From: Streptomyces sp. BK208 | GTDB taxonomy: Bacteria > Actinomycetota > Actinomycetes > Streptomycetales > Streptomycetaceae | Reading direction: 5' to 3' | Assembly (NCBI RefSeq): GCF_004364245.1 | Contig: NZ_SOAV01000007.1 | Location: 124,001-188,000, forward strand | DNA: 64,000 bases | Part shown: one piece after another, positions 52,401 to 61,091 of the stretch | Numbering within the stretch: the stretch's first letter is position 1 | Layout of the letters: each line of letters begins with the position of its first letter | Notes under the pieces: generated by a model | What the model was told of the DNA's origin: nothing | Seen by the model: the letters and a program-made list of their open reading frames with translations, nothing else | Databases searched by the model: none | Position numbers and translations under genes: made by a program

Positions 52401-53243
52401 TTACGCGGCCGCCCGGCCTTCCTGCTCGGCCTCGATGCGCGCGTTCCACTCCCGCTTGGAAGCCTGCCAGCCGTCCTCGTTGTGACCGAGGCGCCAGTAG
52501 CCGGAGATGGACAGGTCCTCGCGGGGGATCTCGCGCTCCAGCCGCAGGTACCGGCGCAGCTCCTTCACGCAGGCCGCCTCGCCGTGGACGAACGCGCACA
52601 GCCGGCCCTCGGGGAACTCCAGCGCGCGCACGGCCTCGACCAGGGCCTGCCCGACCGGACGGCCGGCGCGGTGCAGCCAGACGACGTCCACGTCGGAGTC
52701 GATCTTCTGCTCCTCCTCGGGGCCCTCGATCTCGACGAAGGCGAAGGCGCGGGCCCCGTCGGGCAGCGCCTCCAGGGAGCGGGCGATCGCGGGCAGTGCG
52801 CTCTCGTCACCGGCAAGCAGGTGCCAGTCGGCGGCGGCGTCGGGGGCGTAGGCGCCGCCCGGGCCCATGAAGTGGATGCGCTCGCCCGGCCGCACCCGCC
52901 TGGCCCACGGGCCGGCCAGCCCCTCGTCGCCGTGGATGACGAAGTCCAGCGTCATCTCGCGGTGCTCGGCGTCCCAGTGGCGCACGGTGTACGTCCGGGT
53001 CACCGGCCACTGCTCGCGCGGGAATTCCTCGCGGATGCGCTCCACGTCGAAGGGCTCCGGGTACGTCGCCCCCTCGGCGGGGAAGAGCAGCTTCACGTAG
53101 TGGTCGGTGCAGGTGTCCGCGGAGAACGCGGCCAGTCCCTCGCCGCCGAGCACCACGCGCTGCATGTGCGGGGTCAGCCGCTCCGTGCGGACGACGTGCG
53201 CGGTGTGCGGCTTGCGCGGTGTGCGTGCCGGACGGTCTGCCAT
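52401..53243 (-). CDS. Siderophore-interacting FAD reductase (ViuB/SIP family)
   Basis: The 280-aa protein belongs to the flavin-dependent siderophore-interacting proteins that reduce imported ferric siderophores to release iron. FAD-binding R-T-Y-T (~79-82, in RTYTVRHWD) and the NAD(P)H-binding WHLLAGDESALPAIARSLE are present. The start ATG at 53243 follows GGGAGG. A perfect iron box lies 37 bp upstream, so expression should rise on iron limitation through the DmdR/IdeR repressor. Confidence 0.94.
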   Translation of the reverse strand: MADRPARTPRKPHTAHVVRTERLTPHMQRVVLGGEGLAAFSADTCTDHYVKLLFPAEGATYPEPFDVERIREEFPREQWPVTRTYTVRHWDAEHREMTLDFVIHGDEGLAGPWARRVRPGERIHFMGPGGAYAPDAAADWHLLAGDESALPAIARSLEALPDGARAFAFVEIEGPEEEQKIDSDVDVVWLHRAGRPVGQALVEAVRALEFPEGRLCAFVHGEAACVKELRRYLRLEREIPREDLSISGYWRLGHNEDGWQASKREWNARIEAEQEGRAAA

Positions 53244-53279
53244 GACGGCCTCCCTGTTCCCTGCGTGCGGTTCCCGGAG

Positions 53280-53293
53280 TTAGGTATACCTAA
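53280..53293 (-). promoter_or_regulatory. Iron box (DmdR/IdeR-type operator)
   Basis: TTAGGTATACCTAA is a perfect 14-bp palindrome and fits the actinobacterial iron-box half-sites (TTAGG/CCTAA). It lies upstream of the siderophore-interacting protein gene. Confidence 0.85.
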
Positions 53294-53349
53294 GCTAGCA
53301 CCCCGGTCCTGCTCGTCGCTCATGGTTCCGGGTGCCCACGCGGCACGGT

Positions 53350-54270
53350 TCAGGCGCCGAGAGTGGTGAGCAGCCGCTGCAGCGACCCGCCGAGCCCCCA
53401 GCGGGCGGCCAGCGCGTCCAGTGCCTCCGCGTCGCGCGGTCCGTGCGGGAGCGCGGTGTCGGTGTCCGGCAGCGGAACGTCGTCCGCCACCCGGACGACC
53501 TTGGGCGCCACCTCGAGATAGGGCCCGGCCTCGGTGAACCGCCTGCGCTGCGTCGGCGTGAGCTTCGCCTTCGGGTCGTCGACGGCGGCCCGGATCCCGG
53601 CCAGGTCGCCGAACTCGGCGAGCAGCTTGGCCGCCGTCTTCTCCCCGACGCCGGGCACGCCGGGCAGGCCGTCGCTCGGGTCGCCCCGCAGCAGCGCCAG
53701 ATCGGCGTACCCGCGGCCGTCGACGCCGTACTTCTCGCGCAGCGCGGCCTCGTCGACGAGGTTCAGCGTGCCGACGCCCTTGACCGGGTAGAGCACGCGC
53801 ACCCCCCGGGCGTCGTCGACGAGCTGGTAGAGGTCCCGGTCGCCGGTGACGATGTCGACCGGGCCGGCGGCCCGCGCGGTGTAGGTGCCGATGACGTCGT
53901 CCGCCTCGTATCCGGCCACGCCGACGCGCGCGATGCCGAGCGCGTCGAGGACGGCCTCGATGACCGGCACCTGCGGGGACAGCGTGTCGGGCACCTCCTC
54001 CTCGTCGGGACCCGCCGGGCGCTCCTCGGCGACCCGGTGCGCCTTGTAGGAGGGGATCAGCTCCACCCGCCAGTGCGGCCGCCAGTCGGCGTCCATGCAG
54101 GCCACCAGCCGGTCGGGGCGGTGGTCCTTCACCAGGCGGTCGATGAAGTCCAGCAGCCCGCGCACGGCGTTCACCGGCGTGCCGTCGGGGGCCTTCACCG
54201 AGTCCGGCACGCCGAAGTAGGCGCGGAAGTAGAGGGAGGCGGTGTCGAGAAGCATCAGTCGTCCGGTCAC
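53350..54270 (-). CDS. 5'-3' exonuclease (PolI exonuclease-domain / FEN-like)
   Basis: The 306-aa protein is a stand-alone 5' nuclease. Acidic metal-binding residues appear in LMLLDTASLYFRAYFG, GYEADDVIG and VTGDRDLYQLV. LPGVPGVGEKTAAKLL is the helix-three-turn-helix DNA-binding loop. It would remove RNA primers or flaps. The GTG at 54270 (MTGRLMLLD) is preferred to a TTG three codons earlier; neither has a clear ribosome-binding site. It is divergent from the betaine transporter genes. Confidence 0.92.
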   Translation of the reverse strand: MTGRLMLLDTASLYFRAYFGVPDSVKAPDGTPVNAVRGLLDFIDRLVKDHRPDRLVACMDADWRPHWRVELIPSYKAHRVAEERPAGPDEEEVPDTLSPQVPVIEAVLDALGIARVGVAGYEADDVIGTYTARAAGPVDIVTGDRDLYQLVDDARGVRVLYPVKGVGTLNLVDEAALREKYGVDGRGYADLALLRGDPSDGLPGVPGVGEKTAAKLLAEFGDLAGIRAAVDDPKAKLTPTQRRRFTEAGPYLEVAPKVVRVADDVPLPDTDTALPHGPRDAEALDALAARWGLGGSLQRLLTTLGA

Positions 54271-54328
54271 GCCTCGCAATCATGCCGCAGGCCGTGCGGA
54301 CGGACCGGGAGGAGCGTGTGAACTGGCT

Positions 54329-54399
54329 CACTTAAGTGTTTGGCATATAAGCATCGGGGCAGGCGCGCAGCCGGGTCGAAGCTGGTTGATGCATTCAAC
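54329..54399. promoter_or_regulatory. Palindromes in the betaine-transporter promoter region
   Basis: CACTTAAGTG (54329-54338, perfect 10-bp palindrome) and GTTGA-TGCAT-TCAAC (54385-54399) lie upstream of the ABC ATPase gene in an otherwise AT-rich spacer. They may be osmotic-control operators. No family is recognised. Confidence 0.35.
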
Positions 54400-54449
54400 T
54401 GTTAGGGAGGCTTCGTACCTCGCCCCTGTCCCCGAGCCAAGAGGTAAGC

Positions 54450-55559
54450 GTGTCAGCGAGACTAGAGGCCGAGGCCCTGTACAAGGTCTTCGGCAGGAAA
54501 CCGGACCAGGCAGTCGAACGACTGCGCCAGGGGAACGTCCGCGAGGAGCAGGGAGACGTCCGGGAGGAGCTGCGCGCCGACGGCACCACGGCTGCCGTCA
54601 TCGACGCCTCCTTCACCGTGGAGCCCGGCGAGATCTTCGTGGTCATGGGGCTGTCCGGATCAGGCAAGTCCACGCTGCTGCGCATGCTCAACGGCCTGTC
54701 GGAGCCCACCGCCGGGCACGTCCGCTTCGGGGGCCAGGACCTCACCGAGCTCAGCGACCGCGAGCTGCGCGAGGTCCGTTCCAAGAAGATCAGCATGGTC
54801 TTCCAGCACTTCGCGCTCTTCCCCCACCGCAGCGTCCGTGACAACGCTGCCTACGGTCTCGAAGTGCAGGGCGTGCCCCGCGCCGAGCGCGAACGCCGCG
54901 CCGACGAGGCGCTCGCCCTGTGCGGCCTGACCGGCTGGGAGAAGTCCTGGCCCGACGAGCTGTCCGGCGGTATGCAGCAGCGGGTCGGCCTGGCCCGCGC
55001 GCTCGCCACCGACGCCGACCTGCTGCTGATGGACGAGTCGTTCAGCGCCCTCGACCCGCTGATCCGCCGCGACATGCAGGACCAGCTGCTCGACCTGCAG
55101 AAGACCCTGAAGAAGACCATCGTCTTCATCACCCACGACCTCAACGAGGCCATGCGCCTGGGCGACCGCATCGCCGTCATGCGGGACGGCCGGATCGTGC
55201 AGATCGGCACCGCGCAGGACATCCTCATCCGCCCTGCCAACGACTACGTCGCCTCCTTCACCAAGGACGTCGACCGCTCCCGTGTACTGACCGCGGGCGC
55301 CGTCATGGAGACCGACGTGCGCGGCGACGAGGCCGACTGCGACTGCGAGACCGCCACGCCCGACACGCCGTTCTCGGAGCTGTGCGCCATCAGCGCCCGC
55401 GTGCCGCACGCCGTCGCGGTGCTCGACGACGACCGACGGCTGGTCGGTGTCGTCCCGGCCCAGCGCCTCATCGGCTTCCTCGGCGACGAGGACGTCGCCC
55501 CCGGCGTCTGCCACTCCCCGCGGGACAAGGGCGGCGAGAAGGTGATCAGCCGTGCCTAG
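54450..55559 (+). CDS. proV: Glycine-betaine/proline ABC transporter ATP-binding protein (ProV/OpuAA type)
   Basis: The 369-aa ATPase energises osmoprotectant uptake. It has Walker A GLSGSGKST, Q-loop FQHFALFPH, signature LSGGMQQRVG and Walker B LLLMDESFSALDP, then a C-terminal CBS-type regulatory part (about 270-350) as in ionic-strength-sensing OpuA proteins. The GTG at 54450 is preceded by CCAAGAGGT. The permease gene overlaps it by 8 bp (GTG at 55552), so translation is coupled. Confidence 0.94.
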   Translation: MSARLEAEALYKVFGRKPDQAVERLRQGNVREEQGDVREELRADGTTAAVIDASFTVEPGEIFVVMGLSGSGKSTLLRMLNGLSEPTAGHVRFGGQDLTELSDRELREVRSKKISMVFQHFALFPHRSVRDNAAYGLEVQGVPRAERERRADEALALCGLTGWEKSWPDELSGGMQQRVGLARALATDADLLLMDESFSALDPLIRRDMQDQLLDLQKTLKKTIVFITHDLNEAMRLGDRIAVMRDGRIVQIGTAQDILIRPANDYVASFTKDVDRSRVLTAGAVMETDVRGDEADCDCETATPDTPFSELCAISARVPHAVAVLDDDRRLVGVVPAQRLIGFLGDEDVAPGVCHSPRDKGGEKVISRA

Positions 55560-58167
55560 GATTCCCCTCGGAGACTGGGTCAACAGCAGCGTCGACTGGC
55601 TGCTGGAGAACGTCTCCTGGCTCTTCACCTTCTTCAAGAGCCTCTTCACCGGCGCCTACGACGGCATCAACGCCCTCCTCCAGGCGCCCGAGCCGCTGCT
55701 GCTCGCCGGCATCTTCGCCGTGCTGGCCTTCTGGCTGCGCGGCACCGTCGCCGGTGTCCTCTCCTTCGTCGGGTTCGCCTTCATCGACTCCCTCGGTCTG
55801 TGGGAGAACGCGATGGTCACCCTGGCGCTCCTGCTGGTCGCCACGATCATCGCGCTGGTCGTCTCGGTGCCGGTGGGCATCTGGGCGGCACGCTCGGACC
55901 GGGTCAGCGCCTTCGTGAGGCCGATCCTGGACTTCATGCAGACGCTGCCCGCGATGATCTACCTGATCCCCGCGATCCTGTTCTTCGGGACCGGCTCCGC
56001 CCCGGGCATCGTGGCCACCCTGATCTTCGCGCTCGCCCCCGGCGTCCGGATGACCGAGCTGGGCATCCGCCAGGTCGACAAGGAACTGGTCGAGGCCGCC
56101 GAGGCGTTCGGCACCACGCCCCGCAACACCCTGCTGCGCGTGCAGCTCCCGCTGGCGCTGCCGACGGTGATGGCGGGCGTCAACCAGGTCATCATGCTCG
56201 GCCTGTCCATGGCCGCGATCGCCGGCATGGTCGGCACCGGCGGCCTCGGCGGCGACGTCATGGAGTCCATCGGCCAGCTCAACGTCGGCCTCGGCGCCGA
56301 GGCCGGTGTCGCCATCGTGATCCTGGCGATCTACCTGGACCGCATGACCAGCGCGCTGGGCACGCACGTCTCTCCGCTGGGCCGCCGCGCCGCCGCCAAG
56401 GCTCGCGCCGCCAAGGGACTGACGATCTGGTCCTACCGCCCCCGGCCGCAGGTCGCCGTGATCGGCATCGTGATCCTCGCCCTGGTGGCCGGCGGCATGG
56501 GCATGTTCGGCGGCGGCTCCGGCGACGCCGACACGGCGGGCGGCGGCAAGAACGTCGGCAACGGCAAGAAGATCTCCATCGGCTACATCCCCTGGGACGA
56601 GGGCGTCGCCTCCACGTTCCTGTGGAAGGAGATCCTCGAACAGCGCGGCTTCGAGGTCGAGGCCAAGCAGTTCGAGGCCGGACCGCTCTACACCGCGCTC
56701 GCCCAGGGCAACATCGACTTCCAGACCGACTCCTGGCTGCCCACCACCCACGAGCAGTACTGGAAGAAGTACGGCAAGCAGCTGGAGGACCTCGGCTCCT
56801 GGTACGACCAGACGTCGCTGGAGCTGAGCGTCCCGGCGTACATGAAGGACGTCGACACCCTCGACGACCTCAAGGGCAAGGCCGGTCTCTTCGGCGGGAA
56901 GATCACCGGCATCGAGGCCAGCGCCGGTGAGATGAACCTGCTCAAGAGCAAGGTCCTCAAGGAGTACGGCCTCGACAAGGAGTACAAGGTCGTCGACAGC
57001 TCCACGCCGGCGATGCTGGCCGAGCTGAAGCGGGCCTACAGCAAGCAGGAGCCGATCGTCACCACGCTCTGGTCCCCGCACTGGGCGTACAACGACTACA
57101 AGCTCAAGAAGCTGAAGGACCCCAAGGGCGCCTGGGGCAAGGGCGACGGCGTGCACTCGCTGTCCCGCAAGGGCTTCTCGGACGACAACCCGGTCGTGGC
57201 CAAGTGGCTGAAGGACTTCTCCATGTCGGAGAAGCAGCTCACCAGCCTGGAGGCCGAGATCAACAAGGCCGGCAAGGGACAGCAGCAGGACGCCGTCCGC
57301 ACCTGGCTCAAGGCCAACCCCGATGTCGTCGACAAGCTCGCCCCGGTCGAGGGCGGCGCCGGCGCCACCCCCGCCGAGGCCGAGCAGGCCCTCGACGTGG
57401 CCTGGTTCCCCTGGGAGGAGGACGTCGCCGTCACCTACCTGTGGAAGAACGTCCTCGAGCGCCGCGGCTACAAGATGAACCTGAAGCAGATGGACGTCGG
57501 CCCGGTCTACACCGGCCTGGCCTCCGGCGGCATCGACCTCAACTTCGACGCGTGGCTGCCCTACGCCCAGAGCAACTACTGGAAGAAGCACAAGGACAAC
57601 CTCGTCGACCTCGGCACCTGGTACGAACCGACCTCCCTGGAGATCGCCGTCCCCTCGTACGTGAAGGACGTCAAGTCCCTCGCGGACCTCAAGGGCAAGG
57701 CCGACCGGTTCGACGGGAAGATCATCGGCATCGAGCCCGGCACCGGCGAGATGCAGCTCCTCAAGAACGAGGTCCTGCCGGGCTACGGCCTGGAGGACGA
57801 GTACGAGGTCGTCGACGGCTCCACGCCCGCCATGCTGGCCGAGCTCAAGCGCGCCCTCGCCAAGAAGGAGCCGGTCGCGGTCACCCTGTGGTCGCCGCAC
57901 TGGGCCTACAGCGACTACGAGCTGACCAAGCTGAAGGACCCCGAGAAGGCCTTCGGCGAGGGCAACACGATCCGGACCATCTCCAGCAAGAAGTTCCCCG
58001 AGGAGTACCCGCAGCTCACGAAGTGGATCAAGAACTTCAAGATGAGCGAGGACGAGCTGGGCAGCCTGGAGGCCGAGATCAAGGACCGCGGCCAGGGTCA
58101 CGAGGAGGACGCCGTCGCGGCCTGGCTGGAGGACCACCCGGACATGGTCGGCCGGATGACCCCGTAG
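55552..58167 (+). CDS. Glycine-betaine ABC permease fused to two tandem substrate-binding domains
   Basis: This 871-aa protein joins a transmembrane permease (~1-320, with EAAEAFGTTPRNTLLRVQLPLALP as the ATPase-contact loop) to two binding domains in series. These start at about residue 338 (ISIGYIPWDEGVASTFLW) and 614 (LDVAWFPWEEDVAVTYLW). Both domains keep tryptophans of the aromatic betaine cage, for example in LPTTHEQYW and LPYAQSNYW. Fused OpuABC proteins normally carry one such domain. Tandem domains, as in GlnPQ, can bind different ligands or speed capture. A strong hairpin follows. Confidence 0.92.
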   Translation: MPRIPLGDWVNSSVDWLLENVSWLFTFFKSLFTGAYDGINALLQAPEPLLLAGIFAVLAFWLRGTVAGVLSFVGFAFIDSLGLWENAMVTLALLLVATIIALVVSVPVGIWAARSDRVSAFVRPILDFMQTLPAMIYLIPAILFFGTGSAPGIVATLIFALAPGVRMTELGIRQVDKELVEAAEAFGTTPRNTLLRVQLPLALPTVMAGVNQVIMLGLSMAAIAGMVGTGGLGGDVMESIGQLNVGLGAEAGVAIVILAIYLDRMTSALGTHVSPLGRRAAAKARAAKGLTIWSYRPRPQVAVIGIVILALVAGGMGMFGGGSGDADTAGGGKNVGNGKKISIGYIPWDEGVASTFLWKEILEQRGFEVEAKQFEAGPLYTALAQGNIDFQTDSWLPTTHEQYWKKYGKQLEDLGSWYDQTSLELSVPAYMKDVDTLDDLKGKAGLFGGKITGIEASAGEMNLLKSKVLKEYGLDKEYKVVDSSTPAMLAELKRAYSKQEPIVTTLWSPHWAYNDYKLKKLKDPKGAWGKGDGVHSLSRKGFSDDNPVVAKWLKDFSMSEKQLTSLEAEINKAGKGQQQDAVRTWLKANPDVVDKLAPVEGGAGATPAEAEQALDVAWFPWEEDVAVTYLWKNVLERRGYKMNLKQMDVGPVYTGLASGGIDLNFDAWLPYAQSNYWKKHKDNLVDLGTWYEPTSLEIAVPSYVKDVKSLADLKGKADRFDGKIIGIEPGTGEMQLLKNEVLPGYGLEDEYEVVDGSTPAMLAELKRALAKKEPVAVTLWSPHWAYSDYELTKLKDPEKAFGEGNTIRTISSKKFPEEYPQLTKWIKNFKMSEDELGSLEAEIKDRGQGHEEDAVAAWLEDHPDMVGRMTP

Positions 58168-58622
58168 CGGCCACCGGCCCCGGTACTCCGGCCGCCACCG
58201 CGCCGTAGTACTCCGCGGTACCCGTGACGGTCACCCCGAGGGGTGGGCCCGGTGACGCCTCCTGACGGCGCGCCACCGGGCCCGCCCCTCGGGTCGTCTC
58301 GGGGCCGGACACGGTCGGGATTCGGCCAACCACGGAGCGCCAACCCCGTGCCCGAGCATGCCCCGGCCGGGGCGGCGGCGGCCGCGGGAACATGGAAGGG
58401 TGTGCGCGCCTTGAAGCGGTAGGGCGCGTGGCGCGGGATGCGGACGGGCCCGCCGGTGGCGAGAACTGTGAGGTCGCGGCCACCGGACCGTGACATCGAT
58501 GTGACGGCCGCATGAAACGGTTTGCCGAACATGCGTAGGGTGCAGAGAACTCATCAGGAGGACGGTGCCCCGCACGGGGCCCGGCGACGGTACGACGACG
58601 GGTGAAGGAGGGAGCCGGAGCG
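58168..58622. other. Intergenic region after the betaine transporter
   Basis: 455 bp holding a long terminator hairpin (58236-58292) and then about 330 bp of GC-rich sequence up to the next gene. A TAGGGT hexamer (~58537) may be the -10 of the XRE-cupin gene. No gene seen. Confidence 0.5.
58236..58292 (+). terminator. Terminator after the betaine permease gene
   Basis: CCGAGGGGTGGGCCCGGTG pairs with CACCGGGCCCGCCCCTCGG over 19 bp (one G-U) around a 19-base loop. Confidence 0.75.
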
Positions 58623-59192
58623 ATGGGCGACCACAAAGACCAGCACCTTCGGGTGGGCGCGGCCGTACGGCGCCGGCGCCGGGACCTCGAACTCACCCTC
58701 GCCGTGGTGGCCGAGCGCAGCGGCCTGTCGGTGCCCTTCCTGAGCCAGATCGAGAACGACCGGGCCCGGCCCAGCCAGAACTCCCTGGAGAAGGTGGCCG
58801 ACGCCCTGCGCACCACGGCCGTGGAGCTGCTCGCCGCCGCCGACCCCGCGTGCAGCGTCGACGTGGTCCGCGCCGAGGACCCCGACCCCGAGCTGGCGCC
58901 CAGGGTGCGCTCGCTGGTGCGCGGCCACCACCAGATGCACGCCTCCGAGTTCACCGGCGACCACGACGCCGGCCGGGAACTCCAGTACCGCAACGACCAG
59001 TTGATGTACGTCACCGAGGGCGCCGTGGAGATCGAGGCCGAGGGCCGCGCCTACCGGCTCGGGCGCGGTGACACGCTGTACCTCACCGGAGGGGTGCGGC
59101 ACCGCTGGCGGGCCACGGTGCCCGACACCCGGCTGATCGTCGTCGCCGTGGCCGAGCACATCGAGGCGGTCCGGGAAGGCCCCCGCAGGTGA
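58623..59192 (+). CDS. XRE-family regulator with cupin domain
   Basis: The 189-aa protein has an N-terminal helix-turn-helix (RRRRRDLELTLAVVAERSGL...FLSQIENDRARPS, ~16-52) and a C-terminal cupin fold (GDTLYLTGGVRHRWRATV) that would bind a small ligand. Such regulators often control uptake or catabolism genes. The ATG at 58623 has AAGGAGGG upstream; a GTG at 58602 would begin inside that site. The next gene starts 10 bp after its stop, so it may regulate or accompany it. Confidence 0.9.
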   Translation: MGDHKDQHLRVGAAVRRRRRDLELTLAVVAERSGLSVPFLSQIENDRARPSQNSLEKVADALRTTAVELLAAADPACSVDVVRAEDPDPELAPRVRSLVRGHHQMHASEFTGDHDAGRELQYRNDQLMYVTEGAVEIEAEGRAYRLGRGDTLYLTGGVRHRWRATVPDTRLIVVAVAEHIEAVREGPRR

Positions 59193-59202
59193 GGGCCCGC
59201 CG

Positions 59203-59922
59203 GTGAGGGTCGTCTCCCTGGTCCCGTCGCTGACCGAGGCCGTCGCCCGCACCCTCCCCGGGGCCCTGGTCGGCGCCACCGACTGGTGCACCCACCCGGC
59301 CGGGCTCGACGTCGTACGGGTCGGCGGCACCAAGAACCCGGCGACGGACCGCGTCCTCGCCCTCGCCCCCGACCTGGTGATCGCCAACGAGGAGGAGAAC
59401 CGCGCCCCCGACCTGGACGCCCTGCGCGGCGCCGGCGTGGAGGTGCTGGTCACCGAGGTGCGCACCGTGCCGCGGGCCTTCACCGAGCTCGAGCGGGTGC
59501 TGGACGCCTGCGGCTCGCCCTCCCGGCCCCGCTGGCTGGACGAGGCACAGGCGGCCTGGACCGGCGTACCGGTCCCCGAGCGGCGCGCCACGGCCGTCGT
59601 ACCGGTCTGGCGCAGGCCCTGGATGGTGCTGGGCCGCGACACCTTCGCGGGCGACGTCCTGGCCCGCCTCGGCGTCGACCACCTGTACGCCGCACACGCC
59701 GAGCGCTACCCGAAGGTCCCGGTGGACGAACTGCGCGCGGCCCGCCCCGACGTCGTGGTCCTGCCGGACGAGCCGTACCGCTTCACCGCCGACGACGGCC
59801 CGGAGGCCTTCCCCGGCCTGCCCTGCGCCCTCGTCGACGGGCGGTACCTCACGTGGTACGGACCCTCGCTGGCCCGGGCGCCCCGGGCGCTGGCCGCGGC
59901 CCTGCGAGCAGCGCTCCGCTGA
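59203..59922 (+). CDS. BtuF-like helical-backbone metal/cobalamin receptor domain, no signal peptide
   Basis: The 239-aa protein looks like a cobalamin- or siderophore-type binding protein (MRVVSLVPSLTEAVARTLPGALVGATDWC; LAPDLVIANEEENRAPDLDAL). It starts directly with the fold and has no signal sequence or lipobox, so it should stay in the cytoplasm. No permease or ATPase gene is adjacent. It follows the XRE-cupin gene by 10 bp. Its 3' end overlaps the convergent TDT transporter gene by 74 bp. Ligand unknown. Confidence 0.82.
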   Translation: MRVVSLVPSLTEAVARTLPGALVGATDWCTHPAGLDVVRVGGTKNPATDRVLALAPDLVIANEEENRAPDLDALRGAGVEVLVTEVRTVPRAFTELERVLDACGSPSRPRWLDEAQAAWTGVPVPERRATAVVPVWRRPWMVLGRDTFAGDVLARLGVDHLYAAHAERYPKVPVDELRAARPDVVVLPDEPYRFTADDGPEAFPGLPCALVDGRYLTWYGPSLARAPRALAAALRAALR

Positions 59923-61021
59923 GCAGGCCCCGCGCGGTGTGCACGGCGGTGACGGCCCACGCGGCGACGAGCAGGGCGTACAGGGCGACGGCGAGCCCGT
60001 CGTAGGCGACGAGCCCGGTCTCGCGGGCCAGCGCCTCGGCGCCGGTGACGCAGGTGCCCACGGGGAAGGTGAACGACCACCACGTCATCGAGAACCCCAT
60101 GCCGGCGCGCCGGGCCCGCACCACGTGCGCGACGGCGAACGCCAGCCACATCAGGGCGAAGCCCGTCACCGGCACCCCGTACAGCACGGCGAGGACCGAG
60201 AACCCCTCGGCGTACGGGTCCGGCACGATGCCCGGCGCGACGTCCGCGAACTTCCCCACGGCCGTCGTCGACTGCCCGAGCGGCCCCAGGACCAGGAACA
60301 GCGACGGGGTGAGGACGAGGGGCAGCGGCCCGCCGGTGAGCAGCCGGCCGAAGATCACCGGCAGTGTCACCAGGGTCGCGAGCAGGCTCACCCCGAACAG
60401 CGCCACGCACGCGAGCAGCAGCGTCTCGCGGGGCTGTCCCGGCGGCAGGTGCGGCACCAGCGGCGGTCCGACGGCCGCGGACACCATCGGCGCGACCAGC
60501 GGCAGCAGCCACACCGGACTGGCCTGCCCCGGCTCGACGCGATGGCGTACGGCCATCAGGTACGGCACGGCGACCGCCGCCGCCAGCCCGATCAGCGTGC
60601 CGGCCGTGAACAGCACGGTGCCCAGGGCGACCGCGGCCCGGACGCCGATCCAGTCCCGGCCGAGCGCGAGGGCGCCGCCGCCGACGGCCAGCAGAGCCAT
60701 CGACAGACAGCCGTAGAACGGCGCCGCAGCGGGGTCGAGCAGATGGGCGCGGGCCTGGTCCCGGTGGTGGCGCCAGTGCAGGGTCCGGGCCGTCAGCAGG
60801 GCCACCAGCAGCAGGAAGGACAGCGCCCAGACGGAGGTGCACACGGCACGCAGGCCGGGCACGTGACCGGGGAGCGCGGCCCCGGCCGTACCGACGACGG
60901 CGGTACCCATGACGCAGGCGTACCAGTTGGGCCCGAGATGACGGACGCCCGGCACCCGCCGGACGGGCGGGCCGACGGCGGGCAAGGGGACGGGGGAGCG
61001 GGGCTGGGCTGCGGTGACCAT
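59849..61021 (-). CDS. TDT-family transporter (TehA/C4-dicarboxylate/sulfite exporter-like)
   Basis: This 390-aa protein has about ten membrane segments of the tellurite-resistance/dicarboxylate transporter (TDT) family (GPNWYACVMGTAVVGTAGAAL; WSFTFPVGTCVTGAEALARET). Members export sulfite, malate or tellurite-related anions; which one is not clear. The ATG at 61021 has GGAGGC upstream; the frame is open further but crosses the LysR gene. It is divergent from a LysR regulator gene 70 bp away, its probable controller. Confidence 0.87.
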   Translation of the reverse strand: MVTAAQPRSPVPLPAVGPPVRRVPGVRHLGPNWYACVMGTAVVGTAGAALPGHVPGLRAVCTSVWALSFLLLVALLTARTLHWRHHRDQARAHLLDPAAAPFYGCLSMALLAVGGGALALGRDWIGVRAAVALGTVLFTAGTLIGLAAAVAVPYLMAVRHRVEPGQASPVWLLPLVAPMVSAAVGPPLVPHLPPGQPRETLLLACVALFGVSLLATLVTLPVIFGRLLTGGPLPLVLTPSLFLVLGPLGQSTTAVGKFADVAPGIVPDPYAEGFSVLAVLYGVPVTGFALMWLAFAVAHVVRARRAGMGFSMTWWSFTFPVGTCVTGAEALARETGLVAYDGLAVALYALLVAAWAVTAVHTARGLLSGALLAGPRPAPGAPGPARVRTT

Positions 61022-61091
61022 GCCTCCACGGTCCCGGCGGGCGAATCCCCTGACCAGGGACCACGTTCCTATGAGGGCATAAGCTGGAGTT

